The notes: generated by a model from the sequence alone, not told the origin. 64,000 bases of DNA from Owenia fusiformis (GCA_903813345.2 CAIIXF020000008.1:5465341-5529340), one strand, 5' to 3'. Shown: positions 24,441-37,220, counted from the first letter of the stretch. Translations and numbers: made by a program.

Positions 24441-27400
24441 TCTACAAAATATCACAGAAGTCAAGTTTTTTCTCTTGAAAAAACAGTTTTGCCAAAAAGA
24501 ATACCGCAGCTTCTATAAAACTTGTTTTTTGGGGAACTTGATCAAATTGTGACAGTTTCAGAACTAGAGTAGCGGGGCGCGGGCATATGACCTCTTTGAT
24601 ATTTTGTCAAAAAGCATTTTAGTTTTACGGTGCTGGTATATATATAGATAACGTAGATATTTTTAAGATCTGAATGTTAGATGATTTATTTGTAATTTTC
24701 CAGTAGAATTGAAAAAATGATTTTTAAATCAAATATATATATTTTTATTATAATGATGTTGACAAGTCAAGGCAATATTTCATATTGCACTGTGTGAATT
24801 ATAGATGTTTGTAATTGTAAATTGTTTTTGTGTAGTATTTTTAATTTTCATATAATTTTAATTAAATAACTACACGTATCTATTATTATGTATAGTTCCA
24901 ATTTCTTAGTGTTTTTAATCAGAATATGACTTGAGAATGAAGTTTGGCATCTTGAGAGGATTGGCCTCATTTTGAGGATATTGAAAGAGAGGCTGAATGA
25001 TGTTGGATGAAAAGATACCGGTTAATGGTCCATTATAAAATTAGGATGTATCAAAGACCATATAAATAATCACAAAAGATCTCTCACATTCTTTGCATTT
25101 TGTTAAGTGATAACATAACACATGGGGTATAAAATAAAATACACATATTTAGGAACATGTACAGTACGAGTAGTGATGATTTTCATTGTTTTTATATATT
25201 CATATAGAGGATAGATGTTATGTATATGTCATCTTTTTTAAATACACTAATCAACATGTACATTTAGCTAGGGGTCCCCAGGATACATATTATTATTGAA
25301 TATTGGTATAAGCAACAATATTTGCTTCACAATTTTAAAGATTTCAAAAAGACGAGAGAAAACAAAAGTGTGAACAAATCAAAATTAACTAAACTCTGCA
25401 TCACCTAACTTTTGAATTTTATCTCTATTTTTACTTCTTTACCAATATTTATGGTATGAAGTGATATGAGCACATTATAAATGCAGTACCCCCAATTTAT
25501 ACCACATTGAATCTATTTTTTGCATTAAGTTCCTGTGTCCCTCTCACCTATATTTGCCATGATGCATGATGGGAAATTCAGAGGACATAGCAGGCCCGTA
25601 GCCAGGATTTGCCAAGGGGGGTTCAGTTTTCAAAAATTTCCAGGGGGGTTCACATTTGACAATTTTGGCCCAATTATGGCCAAAATCACTTAAGAAGTGC
25701 TCAAAATGGTGAAAAACTGCATAATTTTGAAAGAATTTTTGGCCAGGGGGGGGCGAACCTTGAACCCCCCCTGACTACGGGCCTGGCATAGAGACTTGAT
25801 ACAACACTCACAATTAAGCACCTCAATGCATGCGTTTATTTATTTAAAAATCAAAACAATTTACGATAATGCTTGAACAAACATAGGTGGGCTATATTTA
25901 CCCATTGACAGCATGTCATATATATAAATTTTATAAAGATCTTAATTATAAGAATATTTATTGTAAAAATTGCAAAATTAACTATAAAATTGCATTGTAC
26001 GAATGAAGTAAACAGACTAGAAAATAATCCAAATTGCAGAAAAATGTCGGAATATTTGAATTTCCAATGATTTTTGAGGAAAATATTCAGAAATGTTAGA
26101 TAAACTTGCTCTTAGCCTTTACTAGCACATGTAATATTTTCATTATTATTGGCAAGCGTTAAGTATAATGTGTGCAAAATTCTTTAATGCATACACGTGA
26201 CGAATTTTTGTAAAAACATACAATGCACGTGTATAATGATGAATTTTTCTGAAAATTTTGCAGTACTTTTCTGGCAAACCATTGAGTTAATGGTAGGATT
26301 TCTACTTGAACGTTAAGAGAAATGAGAATATTGGTATGATATACGTCCCATCTGATATTTTTATCTATTATATAATAATGATTAATGCATGTTTATACCA
26401 GTTTATATGATATGCTGGTTTTGCTATTGTACTGCACATATTAATTTGTCAGAAAAAATTGTTCGTTTGGTAACTTGACTCTATTGTATTGACGCTAATT
26501 CCAGCACTTTGTAATAGAATAGCATTTTGTCATCTACATCTGTCTGTATCCCGAGTAGAGATTGATATGTGATGGATTAATGTTAGCTGGAATTTGAGCC
26601 TAATTTTTATTGAGATATTTAACTCATGTTAGATTCAACTTAGTAAATTGTTATGGTAACCATTTGGCTATAATCATTATTTGGTGTCTGTTTAAACAAA
26701 ATCATCAATTCAGGGCCTTCAATCCCATAATGCTTTACTTCTCTATCAATTTTCATGGGATTGAAATCCTCTATTTGTAATCTACTAGAATATTCAGGGA
26801 TAACTTTTCAACTCATTTTGTAACTTTAGCGAGCTTGGCACATTGAAACTGTATAAAGCATTGTCGCAAATTATGTAAATTAGCCTGTAAGTGCTCTATA
26901 TGCTGTATATGGCTACAAAGTAAAAAGAGCTAACTCGGCATTTTTTCAATTTTAGAAGGTCCAGATTTTTAGCGATGTATTACAAGATTTAATTGGAAAC
27001 CTTTGATTAAATGTTCAGTTAGCTCTGTTTTACATATAATGTATTACTCCATGTGTTGTATTTGAGTGGTATATTTTACATGAAAGCCAATGGGAGAGAC
27101 AGGGATGGGCCGTGAGTAAACCCGAGGGTGACGGGTCAATGGAGTAATACCATACCATACACTGGCAATGCAGTACAAGTTTCTACCTCACATATTAACA
27201 GCTAGCTACTATATAATATTGCATTTCCATCATTTTCATGTTTTGAATAAAGCCTTTAGTCTTTTATGCAGGCCCCTTTCCGTAGAGAGACAATGAGGTG
27301 TTTTGAGAGTAGGGGGGGTCACAAAGGGGATTTATATGTCTATAATGGTATATTCTTTTTTTAGTGAAGTACATATATAGTGGATGTATTTCAGCATCAT

Positions 27401-28939
27401 CTCATTTTGGAAGGTGGATATTTAAAACGTCAAAACATGAAAGTTATGGATAAGCAAACAATTGAGGCTACAGAAATTTAATCTTTGGTTGACAACCAGA
27501 CATTTATAAGTTAACCTTCTGTGGCCTAAATTGATAAACATGAAACTAAATCAAAATTTAAATGAGATTCATGAAACTTATAACAGTATGTATATTCATG
27601 TGTGTAAACTCTCAGAGAGTCTATAGAGGACATTTTATCATGAATACTGGGAGTGAAACTGTGAAAGCTTAGATAAAGGAATAAGCCCTGGGGAAGAAGC
27701 AAGGAATAAGTAATGAGGCATGAAATTTTAAAATTGAAAAATAATTCCCCGATTCTTCATTCTTGATTTAGAGAAAATGCATTGAAATAGAAATTTCAGA
27801 ATTTAAAAAAATGACCTATTGTGTTATGATTATGTAACATCATAAAGCATTCTCAAAATGTTGTTCATTATCTCTGTCATTGCTTTTTGAGAAGCCAACA
27901 GAGACAGATGTTCCGTGACTTTATTAGGAGAATGCTAAAGCTCTAATAGTACATAATCGTTAGAGAATCAAGAGTAAATTGAAGCAGTACTGAAAAGACT
28001 CTTGACAGCATTACGTTTCTGTGTTAATTGATTGAAAATAGATTTATTGGTACAAAAAGGTATTATGGTTATTGATACTGACTTTTATAAGATGATTTGA
28101 TTTCATGGAGACTGGATGATGTACAAGGTTGCATGATATATGAGAAATGGATGTACCATTGAATATCTTATAATAAATAAAGAAAAAAATCTATCTAAAA
28201 TGAAATTTATATTTTGTTTGTTATTTTGTGATGGGAGATGGCTTTTTAAGATATTTCATGAAGATTTGAAGTAAAAAAAATCATAATAAACAACGCTTGC
28301 AGGCAGCAGTTTTTCTCGATACAAAACTGTAAAATTCACTGATTATGAAGAATATCCCATAATGTTTCCTTCAGAGTTCCTCTTATCCATGTGAGAGCTT
28401 TCATCAAAAGCTATTAGGGGTGAATCCAATAATAGAATAAACCCCATTTAATATTGAAACAAAAAATAGATTTAGTTTTGGCCTGTTAGACATACTTTTG
28501 ATTTTAGTAGGATATATACTATTAGGACACATTTGTTTCCAAAAAGATTCTGTTGGAAAGAAACATTTCCCCCTCTCCCAAGAACAAATGGTCCCCCACT
28601 TGGTTGTACTGGAAAGGTCTCCCTTAATTATGGGTTCTCAATGAACAATACAACATATCTGAATTGTTGCAATTGACATTTAGTTCATATTAAGTGGCAA
28701 TTTGAATTGACATTTGTTTAATTTTAGAATGTTTTCCTATACAGAACTATAAATTTGAATAGAGACTTGGTAATCCTTATGTAATGGTTGGCATTTGAAA
28801 ATATATCTAATTGACATCCACATTTGAATGATTTGATTTATGATATGAAAGTGAATAGCTTCATCCAGGGCAGAGACTATAGTTTAATTAAATCTGTAAA
28901 CTGTTATTCAAAAGGGCTATGGTTGTAACACTTGTTGGA
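24441..28939. other. Non-coding AT-rich sequence
   Basis: Only the family-A MITE (25591-25786) is recognisable. No open frame of interest. Confidence 0.5.
25591..25786. mobile_element. Family-A MITE, copy 3
   Basis: 196 bp, the least decayed copy: CAGGCCCGTAGCCAGG at the left and CAGGCCCGTAGTCAGG read from the right, with G- and C-tracts inside. The flanks show catag at 25586-25590 and 25787-25791, a 5-bp target duplication. Confidence 0.78.
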
Positions 28940-29633
28940 TTTACACTTGCACGCTAAGACGTCTTAGCTAAAACGTTTTAGCGTTAAAACGTTTTACAAA
29001 TGTAATGTAAATCCAGATTTACTCAAGAGCTCTCTGCTAAGAGTGCTTAGCTAAAATGTTTTAGGACCCTAGTCATAGCCAAGACGTCTTAGCGTTAAAA
29101 CGTTTTACAAGCAAGTGTAAATCGGTTTTAGCTAAGAGCTCTTAGCCCGTTTTTTTTGCGTTGGGCCAAACGAAACATTTGAAACTTTCCATTTACATAT
29201 GTCGCATGGTCCTTTATTTTGTCTTATCCCTTGTTCCCAATATCATTCCAAAATCATTGAGAAGAACTTTTTTGCCAGGCGATTTATCATAATCCTAATT
29301 TATGCATAAAATCTTCCTGCTCTCTTTCATGCTTTTAACAATGCTTTCTTTAGGACATATTTTTCTGAAACCGATGCATTCTTTAGTACAAAGTCGGGTA
29401 CAATATATAGAAGCGGGAAAGGAATAGCTATATTGACTGAACCGTCCTTCAACCAGTAATGAACTGCTTTTTTCATTTTACATGTATACCTACATATCTC
29501 TAGGACATTTTAGGAAAACAGGTGTAAACTCCTCTTATTTCCTAAGACGTCTTGAAAATGGTAATGTAAACTCAACTTAATTTTTTTTAAATGTTTTAGC
29601 CAAAACGTCTTGGAATGCTGCGCATAGTGTAAA
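28940..29633. mobile_element. Inverted-repeat element built of palindromic AACGTT/GACGTC motifs
   Basis: The ends pair as TTTACACTTGCACGC and TTTACACTATGCGCAGC (read from the right), flanked by ttgga and ttggg, a possible 5-bp duplication. The left half has repeats of short palindromes: aagacgtctt, aaaacgtttt, taagagctctta, with several gtaaatc(c/g) steps between them; the right end has gccaaaacgtcttgg. No coding sequence. Probably a non-autonomous DNA transposon with subterminal repeats. Confidence 0.55.
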
Positions 29634-31544
29634 TTGGGCTACTGATCCTAGATAACCTAAAAATACTTTTATAAGGCAATAATCTGTAAAAACATATTTT
29701 GATGGTCTATAAATTACAAATTATTATAAAAGATATATTTTGATCCCTGAAGAATGGCTTGGTAAATGAAGGTAATTTTAAGTAGATTGAAAATATTGCA
29801 GTGTCTTTTTGTGTTTTATATATTGAAAAATCCAACATGGCTACTTAGATACCAAAATTTTGAGATATCTTCAAAATATAGCTCTATTGTACTTTTTGAG
29901 AAGAATGTAAATACCAAAAGCAACAAATGCTTAATAGTAGGCCTATTGTATGGTCTTTGATCTTAGCTTTGCTGATATTACATTTTATAGGGGACATAAA
30001 GATATATTTTACTAAATTTCAAAACCATAAGTTTACAATTTTACAATGATTACAATATACCTTCATCCAGTCTAGTTGACAATATCAAGCCAAGAAAATA
30101 TGGTAAATATATGATTTTCACATAAAGTTCACCTACTGTATGTGACTGAACATAATAATATGTGATTGAATTTTAAAAAACAGATTCTATATAATATAAA
30201 TTCCAATTGTTGCTCATAATTCCCAATGTATATTTTAGCGAATGCATTAGAAATGCTCAAATATATTATTTTATGGATCCCTTGGTGGGTGGCTTTCAAC
30301 TTACCATTCACAAGAGCATAGTCATTCAAGATATAGCGCTCAGATACATTTTATCAAGTCTCGTATAAGGACATCTCACTCCCTCCGTGATTCAAATATT
30401 GTTCAGAAATTGATTTCAAGTAATTTCGTACCAAAGCACCCCGGATTCATTTCCCTTAATAAAATTACCCAATTTTTATTTGGTTGATCCCAACTGTTCA
30501 TCACTGTAGAGGATTTGAAAATAGCCGAAGGAAAATTGAAGTGTCATTCTAGTACATTGAGTCAAACATTAATTTTTATTCAATATTTAATTCTCAAACA
30601 AAATAAAATGTTCTTGAAGCTTTAAAGCACATGTAAAATCTGATTCATTGAACCTGGATTCTTAGTTATCAGTCTGGCATACCAGTAAAGTCAACATTTA
30701 CTACAAATGTCATTAATTTTCAAGAACATTCATATGCACTCTTCAAATCAAGGCATCGTTCTTGAGTTTTGGCTCAAAAATGATGTTGACCAAAATCAAG
30801 TGGTGACCATATTGATTCTCTTTTAATATATTTGTTGAAACTCAAAACCTGTTTTTGGAATTAATTGCTGATTTATGCCCAAAATCTTTTTCAAGAATTT
30901 TGTTACATTTTTATAGCAGACTCAGTATAAGAATGTCGCTGAATAATTCATGAATTAAGCTAAAAACATGATACTTTATATTTCAGTGACAAAAGTGTGG
31001 GCCATTTTGAAAATGAGAAATGCTTAACTTGCCATTATTATTGACAGAGAGAGATTCGGACAGACGAATGGATGGATTGGATTAATACAATAGCCCAGCA
31101 AGTGAGTTAAAATCATTTGCTCTAAAATATTCAATCATTCATGATCAGATCCAATAAGCCGTTTTAAGTTCATTGTCCCATGTTGTGGTTGTTATGGTTA
31201 CCCTGGGGAGGGGTACTGCTCAGCTTAAGAATCCGGGACCTCAAATCAAAATCGCCTAATAACACAAAATGAATCTAATGGAAATTTTGTCAATGAAAAT
31301 AATGGGAATTGAAGTTACTCTCAAGTTTCGCTCCCAGGGGTCTGTGTAATTGAGGCAGGAATAGGCATTTTTCTTGCTGGGTGTGAGTGACCCCGGATTT
31401 CTTGCTAAGAATGGTGTTAATGATAAAAAATGATTGTGACTCACGAGATTTAAGCACTTAGTTGCACTTAGTTTGTGCAAACTCTGATAGCATTTTATTT
31501 CTAGATTCTGCCATTTGCAAAACATTGTTGTAGGCACGTTTTAA

Positions 31545-31680
31545 AATGCAAAAACAAAGTGGAAAAACAATCAATTAACAAGAAATAAAGTAAATAGGGA
31601 TGCAATCATCACTCTAAATAATACAGAAACTGCAGATGGATCAAATGCTTCATTGAAAATTTAGAGAGGAATTGTATGAT
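31545..31680 (+). repeat. Dispersed repeat family D (copy 3)
   Basis: Pattern: aaaatgcaaaaacaaagtgg, aataaagta, cactctaaat(t/a)atacagaaa, ttcattgaaaatttagaga. Similar copies at about 10390-10525, 17870-18010 and 42605-42745, all in the plus orientation. Short, AT-rich and diverged; class unknown. Confidence 0.5.
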
Positions 31681-31834
31681 ATAACAAGGCATTAACATGC
31701 AAAATGTCACCACCTGTCATTTGTTACAGATACCAACCAACATATACCAACCAACAAACACCATCCACAAAAAGTTGGAGATTATAACAATTTGTCACCA
31801 CTTGTGGTGGTGACATGAAAATGGCAAAAGGTAA
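31681..31834 (+). repeat. Dispersed repeat family C (copy 1, longest)
   Basis: Contains aaggcattaacatgcaaaat, tgtcaccacctgtcatttg, ttacagataccaa and caccatccacaaaaagttgg + aga, ending in a hairpin gtcaccacttgtggtggtgac. Related copies: 38826-38916, 44225-44330, 57736-57845 and a short one at 62437-62477. It directly follows a family-D copy, so C and D may be parts of one longer element. Confidence 0.6.
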
Positions 31835-32229
31835 CTTGGTTGTTGGTAGTTCTTCTACATAGTAATTCAATCATAGGCTGAGGGAATTGATTGGTTCTCA
31901 GTAATAGAGCCAGATTTTTTTTATATAGAAACATATTAACAAATCCTCAAAAATTCTAGAATATCTATTTTATTTTCATTTCATTAAATAAATACATTTT
32001 TATTCTCTGTGCATTAACATATTTGCAATTGCTTACAAATGTGTATTCAGTTGCAAGGAGTCAAGCAAACAAATATTGTGCATTAAATTCACTTAAAAAA
32101 AATCATCATTAATTTGAAAAATTTTCAAGGAATGTTCTATTCGAAAAGACCAGATAATAATGCAAAAGAATAATGTGACAGTTGTCGTGCCTGGTTACAC
32201 TATATTGTTTCCTTTTGGTTTTACATTTC

Positions 32230-32264
32230 AAAAAGATAATTACCCACCGGTAATTATTCTTTTT
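32230..32264. repeat. 15-bp hairpin
   Basis: aaaaagataattacc and ggtaattattcttttt pair with one mismatch across a 4-base loop; weaker pairing extends outward (gttttacat / acaaaac). Confidence 0.65.
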
Positions 32265-33590
32265 ACAAAACAAGCCACTGAAAGTCATAAAGGAAAACTC
32301 TGCAAATTCCATTTACATAAAAGCTTTTTACCATTCACAGATAATAAAATATCTGATTAATACAAAACATATTTTCTCTGGTTCTATTTCTCAACCATGG
32401 CAATAGTTTCATCTTTATGTGTATGACAAAAAAAGTGAACAACTCAAATGAGAACACTTTTTATTCAGTCCCATTTATGCCATTAAAACATTATCAGGAT
32501 GGGAATCTGAACAAAGTATTGGTATCGATATGGTGAATTGTGAATTGAATTCAACAATGTTTTTCTCTTAAACCAATTATTAAAAACATTCTGTAAAATA
32601 AAAAACACGGTCGTTTATGTAATGTTGACTGATTGACAACAATTTAATGCGAAAATTATTTATATATATTTTATATAACTATTTTTGTTAACATTTGTTG
32701 TTTTTTAGTTTTTGTTCTTTATTACCAATTCTTGAGAATTAAATAAAATATCTTTCCGAACCTTGTTGGAACAAAATATCATATACAACATTTCTTTTAG
32801 ACCTCTTATTATTATAGTTATATAAAGGAAAGGAGCATGTAGGTTATCGCAAACAATTTCAAACGATTCTAACTTGAATTATGAATATTTTCTGATCATC
32901 AACATGGGTGTATCTTATAGATCCATTCATTATCTTCAAGAAAAGAATATATAATGATAATTTAGTTAATCAGACCTAAGTGATATTGAAGGGGCAATGG
33001 ACCAATCAACATACTTTTTCAAAAATGTCGACCTAATTTTCACCAAATATGCAACATTTTATTACAATGTTGAATGCATAATTAGAATGTGGTTTGAGAT
33101 ATGTTTGATTTCCTAAAAGGAAAAGTTGATTGCTCCAGGGACTTTAAAGATACTGAACTGGGATGCCCAAAATGAACTGAAACCAATGGATAGCATGAGA
33201 TTTTTCATTGGAGAAATAACATGGGGAACACTTATCTTAAAGCAATAAAGTTTTTCTTTCAAGAAATATTTGATACATTAAAATAAAGAATAGTAATGCA
33301 TTAAACAATGTAAAAATGCTTGCATTTTTGGTGAAAATGAGGTCAACATCTTTGAAAAGTGTGTTGATGGGTTGATTGCTAGATAAATATCTCCGAGTTT
33401 GTTTGACTTTATTATTACTGTATATAATTTTCTTTGAGATAATGAATTGATCTAAAAGATAAACCCGTCTTCATTGTCAGAAAATAGTCATAATCCAAGA
33501 TATAACCTTCTGAAAATGTTGGAGATAACCTATGTGCTCCTTTTGGTTGATTTTAAAAAAAGTATTCAAAAAATTAAAACAAAACCCCCA

Positions 33591-33737
33591 AAATAGGTAA
33601 AAATTAAGATAAATCTTTTATCTCATTAACAAGATACTTTGTGTTTATGTCATTTTGTTCCAATGAGACAAAATGACATAAACACAAAGTATCTCGTTGA
33701 TGAAATAAAAGATTTATTTTAATTTTTTATCTATTTT
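33591..33737. repeat. Long near-perfect inverted repeat (hairpin)
   Basis: Arms of about 68 bases, 33591-33658 and 33668-33737, separated by only about 9 bases. The core actttgtgtttatgtcatttt matches its complement exactly and only a few mismatches or single-base gaps occur further out. Could be a palindromic MITE or a hairpin-RNA locus. No coding content. Confidence 0.85.
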
Positions 33738-35682
33738 TAATTTTGAGGTCAGATAGATGTTTCATTTCATTTTGAACATATGATACCAAGAACAAAAGTG
33801 TTTGCTAAAACAATATAGAGAGCAATATATGTTTATTTTTCAAATTAAATTGTTACAATTTAAAAGACCATTAAATTGACGATGTGTAAAATTTTCAGAA
33901 TCTTTTAATGATGGGTTTAAGAGAAATGTGTGTTAAAAAAAATTCACCATATCGATACCAATCCTTTTTTCTGATTCTCTGTACTTGCATTCAACTATTG
34001 TACCTGTTATTTCAATTTACCTTACTCCGACCACAATTGATCATTTTTTCAAAAGATTCAGATCTACATCTCTATAGTTCCTCTCTAGATACAATACTAG
34101 TGAGGCTTTTCTACAAACATTTATAAACACATACAGTGATGTAAGAAACAACATTGGTCAGTGAATAATATGATGTCTCATCATAGGAAAAACACAGAAG
34201 TTCAAACTACACATGAGGAAATCAAAAATTCGATGTAAATCATGGAGGATCACAAATATATATCTGTATTTTTACACAAGTTATAATAACTCATATAAGT
34301 TAAAATACTCAGTTATAATACAACTGAGTAGCTTGAGTTATTTACTCGATATAAAAATAGACGTGGGAATATCTTGTTTCTGGCAATACAATGGGGTTAC
34401 ATCATGGTCATGTGTAGCTGTAGATGGTAACATTTATAGTTACTGGAGCAAGTGAGTCACATTGCAGCCATCAAGGGAATAAAGACTATAATAATGCAAA
34501 GATACACTCTGATCCATCATATACTATGCATGCAGAAAGAGTAGAAGCTATGGCTACTAGAATGCCATCGCCCATCCTTGGTGGGTATTTCACTTCTTTC
34601 CATGAATTGAAAGAGTGATGAATCTACTAATGAAGGATGGCCATAACCCATTTGTACATATTATCATGGGCTTTCAAAAGGATAAATTTGGATGGAAAAT
34701 GATAAATCTTGAAACCCCATGATATTATGTTTGTACTCATTTGTACCATACCTAAAGTGTCATTTATTAGACTGTTATCCATTAAGAAGCCAGAAAACTT
34801 CAGAAAAAACATTGATGTTTCTATCATAAAAAATGTTAATAAAATTAAAAAAATGACATATTTTTGCAACAAGGGCAATGGGCTATTGTAAAATACAATA
34901 AAATACAAAAACTACTCTTTGGAAAAAAGTTTTGCTCCACATCTAGAATTGAAGGTTTCATCTCCATTTACTGCTAACCTAGCCTATGGATTTCAGGGTG
35001 ACTCACTCTGTATATCAGTCAAACAACAAAAAAGCAAAACAGTTGCTTGATTCAGCATAAAACACAATGATTCTTCAAAAATGTTCAAATCAAATAATGG
35101 ATGTTTAAACAACTAAAATTCAAACTTTAACAAAATGCCAACAATTTTATGTAAAAACTACATTTTATGTTGCCCTTTTAATCTAACACTGACATCATGT
35201 ACATGTATGTATATTTACTACATGTATAATTATATAAATAATAATAGCACACAGGTAACATTTGGACGGATCAAAGAAACAATAAATATCACCATCATTA
35301 AAGCAGGCAAAGTGCTTGGGAAAAATTTTAAAATATGAAGCAAATGAATTAATACTGTTCAAAATAAATATAATAGAGGTTGAAATAACCGAAATGCATA
35401 CTTCAACAAAGTACTAACAATTTTGTGTAAAAATACAAGTCAAACTACATTTTCTGTTACCATAGAATCAAACAAAACTACTTGCATCAAGAAGTTGATT
35501 CATTAAGAGCTATCAAATAACTTTGTAAATTGAATCATAAAATAAAAATAAATTTGGACGGAAAATGATAAATCATATTTTGATATTTGGACGGAATTTT
35601 CAAGCTTATAACTTGATCCTAAGCAAATGAATATGAGTGTTACATTTTAATGTTTATTAGAGACTGTATTATAGGGTCTATA

Positions 35683-36321
35683 CAGGGTGTCAAATAAGTC
35701 TGTTCTCCCTCCTTAACTTTTTTATCTTTAAATTTATCATACTTTCCCATATATCATTCTGAAGCTCATGGAAAATGCCTGAGGCCCAGGTATACAGTAA
35801 AATAAAGTTTCTTGTGTTTTACAACTATCTTGTTTTGTCACATCTTATTCACTCATTTGCATGAGTAAATAGCTAAGATAGTACATATACACTGGCATTA
35901 CCAACATTAGTACACTGGGGGATTATTAAACACTTTATAACGTATGCCAAGGCCTCAGGAAAATGCTGATCACCCTCAAAAAATCAATCATAAACTCCCC
36001 CTAATAAAATTGCTACAATGTTTCTTGTAAGGTTGTAGTTGACCTTTGATTACGCCAAAACAAGTAAAATTTCCAGGTAATAGTGAATGAAAAGTGAAAA
36101 GTTGATACTGCAGTGACAATGCCAACATTGGGTGATTTCGATGTTTCTCAATATCGTTATATGGACATCACTAAAAATACTCTAAAAAATTTGGAATTTA
36201 ACCAATCACTCTGAGATGTGGTGTGTGATCAGCAAATTAAATTCCCTTTAAGATGATATATACCAACCCTATGTTATCTCTAAGTAAAAAAGTTAAGGGG
36301 GAGAACTTATTTGACGCCCTG
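35683..36321. mobile_element. TA-flanked mariner-like MITE, host of a nested hAT-like insertion
   Basis: The ends are inverted repeats, CAGGGTGTCAAATAAGT at 35683 and CAGGGCGTCAAATAAGT read inward from 36321, and both are followed by similar ctccc..ttaactttttta sequence. TA dinucleotides flank each end (35681-35682 and 36322-36323). No coding sequence remains. A separate 180-bp element (35779-35958) is inserted in it. Removing that and its target duplication leaves about 450 bp. Confidence 0.75.
35779..35958. mobile_element. hAT-like MITE, copy 2 (nested)
   Basis: Inverted ends CTGAGGCCCAGGTATAC and, read inward from the right, CTGAGGCCTTGGCATAC. Flanked by perfect 8-bp duplications gaaaatgc (35771-35778 and 35959-35966), the signature of hAT-superfamily transposition. 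Same family as the element at 22004-22153: both carry an internal ...attaccaa..agtacac..ggggga segment. Inserted in the mariner-like MITE 35683-36321, so it is the younger of the two. Confidence 0.82.
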
Positions 36322-36962
36322 TATATGAACAATGTAATATAAGGTGAAGGCCCCCTGCCTGACCTTTACTACCATTGCCATCAATCTTTGCAGGCCCTTA
36401 TTATCATTGTCAGTAAGACCTTTACCACTTCAGTCTTGCTAAAACATTTTATGGGGAGCAAACTGCCCCACCAATTTACAATACAGCAGCAAATACAATT
36501 ATTGACCTGTCTAGAGGTTGATCGTAAAAATAATATCCCAAAACCGTAAGGTTTTTGGTGGAGAAATATAATTCTGATTTTCTACCAAATAAAGAGGTCT
36601 ACAATTTGTTTTGTTAGTCTGAAGAAAAATAAGTGAGGTCTACTTATTGATCAGGATATGACATCATCCCAAAACTCTTTTAACTGACAATGAATTGCGC
36701 AGTCAACTGCTAAAATTGTTGACCACTCCTCCAATAATCAGAATCAAGTATTTCAACGGAGGTATTAATATTGCATGTAAAATACAGTATACAATTCAAA
36801 AGATGTATTGGATTGCATAATGTTTATACATACAAGAAATCAAGCTACAGTCAGTGCCCTTGACCTCAAGCCTCACATTTTCCAATCCTCTCTATTTTTC
36901 CCTTCATACACAAAACACTTCATCCACAAAACTCATTATTCTTATGACACTTCATTGTTCTA
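36322..36962 (-). other. Probable 3'UTR and downstream flank of the ZC2HC1-like gene
   Basis: Sequence immediately 3' of the stop on the minus strand. I see no canonical AATAAA on the minus strand here; a TATAAA variant is at 36823-36828. The transcript end is therefore not placed. A TA-flanked MITE begins at 36321, so the UTR either ends before it or runs into it. Confidence 0.35.
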
Positions 36963-37220
36963 TTAGCGTCTTTTGCTAGTTTTAAAAGCAGGAGGTCGAG
37001 TCTTCAGGTCTTTGCAGCGAGGAATGTGGCGCTCAGCCGCAGTAGGATTGAACCTGCGGGAACAGTGGGGACATTGTTCATAATCATCATTAGTGGTCAC
37101 AGGAGCAGGGCCAACACTGCGAATATCACCTCCCTTGGCTTCAACCTCAGTGACCTTCTTGGCATAACGGATGGTATTGACAAACTCCTCATGTTTCTGC
37201 TTCCAGTTATTCTTCTTCAT
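36963..37220 (-). CDS. ZC2HC1C: ZC2HC1-like gene, last coding exon with second C2HC finger (residues 622-706)
   Basis: Acceptor tgtaatttcag|ATGAAGAAG at 37220; the exon runs to the TAA at 36965-36963. It begins with an in-frame ATG, so it could be misread as a separate 85-residue gene, but the acceptor, the phase and the family pattern (NNWKQKHEEF just after a Pro/Lys-rich linker) show it is the 3' exon. The second finger is CPHCSRRFNPTAAERHIPRC, with ligands C671, C674, H686 and C690. The tail after it is short and basic, ending KTSKRR. The 7.6 kb intron upstream is repeat-rich. Confidence 0.92.
   Translation of the reverse strand: MKKNNWKQKHEEFVNTIRYAKKVTEVEAKGGDIRSVGPAPVTTNDDYEQCPHCSRRFNPTAAERHIPRCKDLKTRPPAFKTSKRR

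Larger units (their letters stand above)
29634..35680. other. Non-coding AT-rich sequence
   Basis: Holds the D and C repeats (31.5-31.8 kb), the hairpins at 32230 and 33591, and at 31200-31400 a GC-richer stretch (ccctggggaggggtactgct ... cgctcccaggggtctg) that may be a decayed repeat. No gene supported; the open frames are 60-93 codons and look random. Confidence 0.45.

Noticed and set aside
36963-37220. Separate 85-residue zinc-finger gene
   Set aside because: The ATG follows directly after an acceptor, and the frame continues the upstream exons in phase; it is the last exon of the larger gene.
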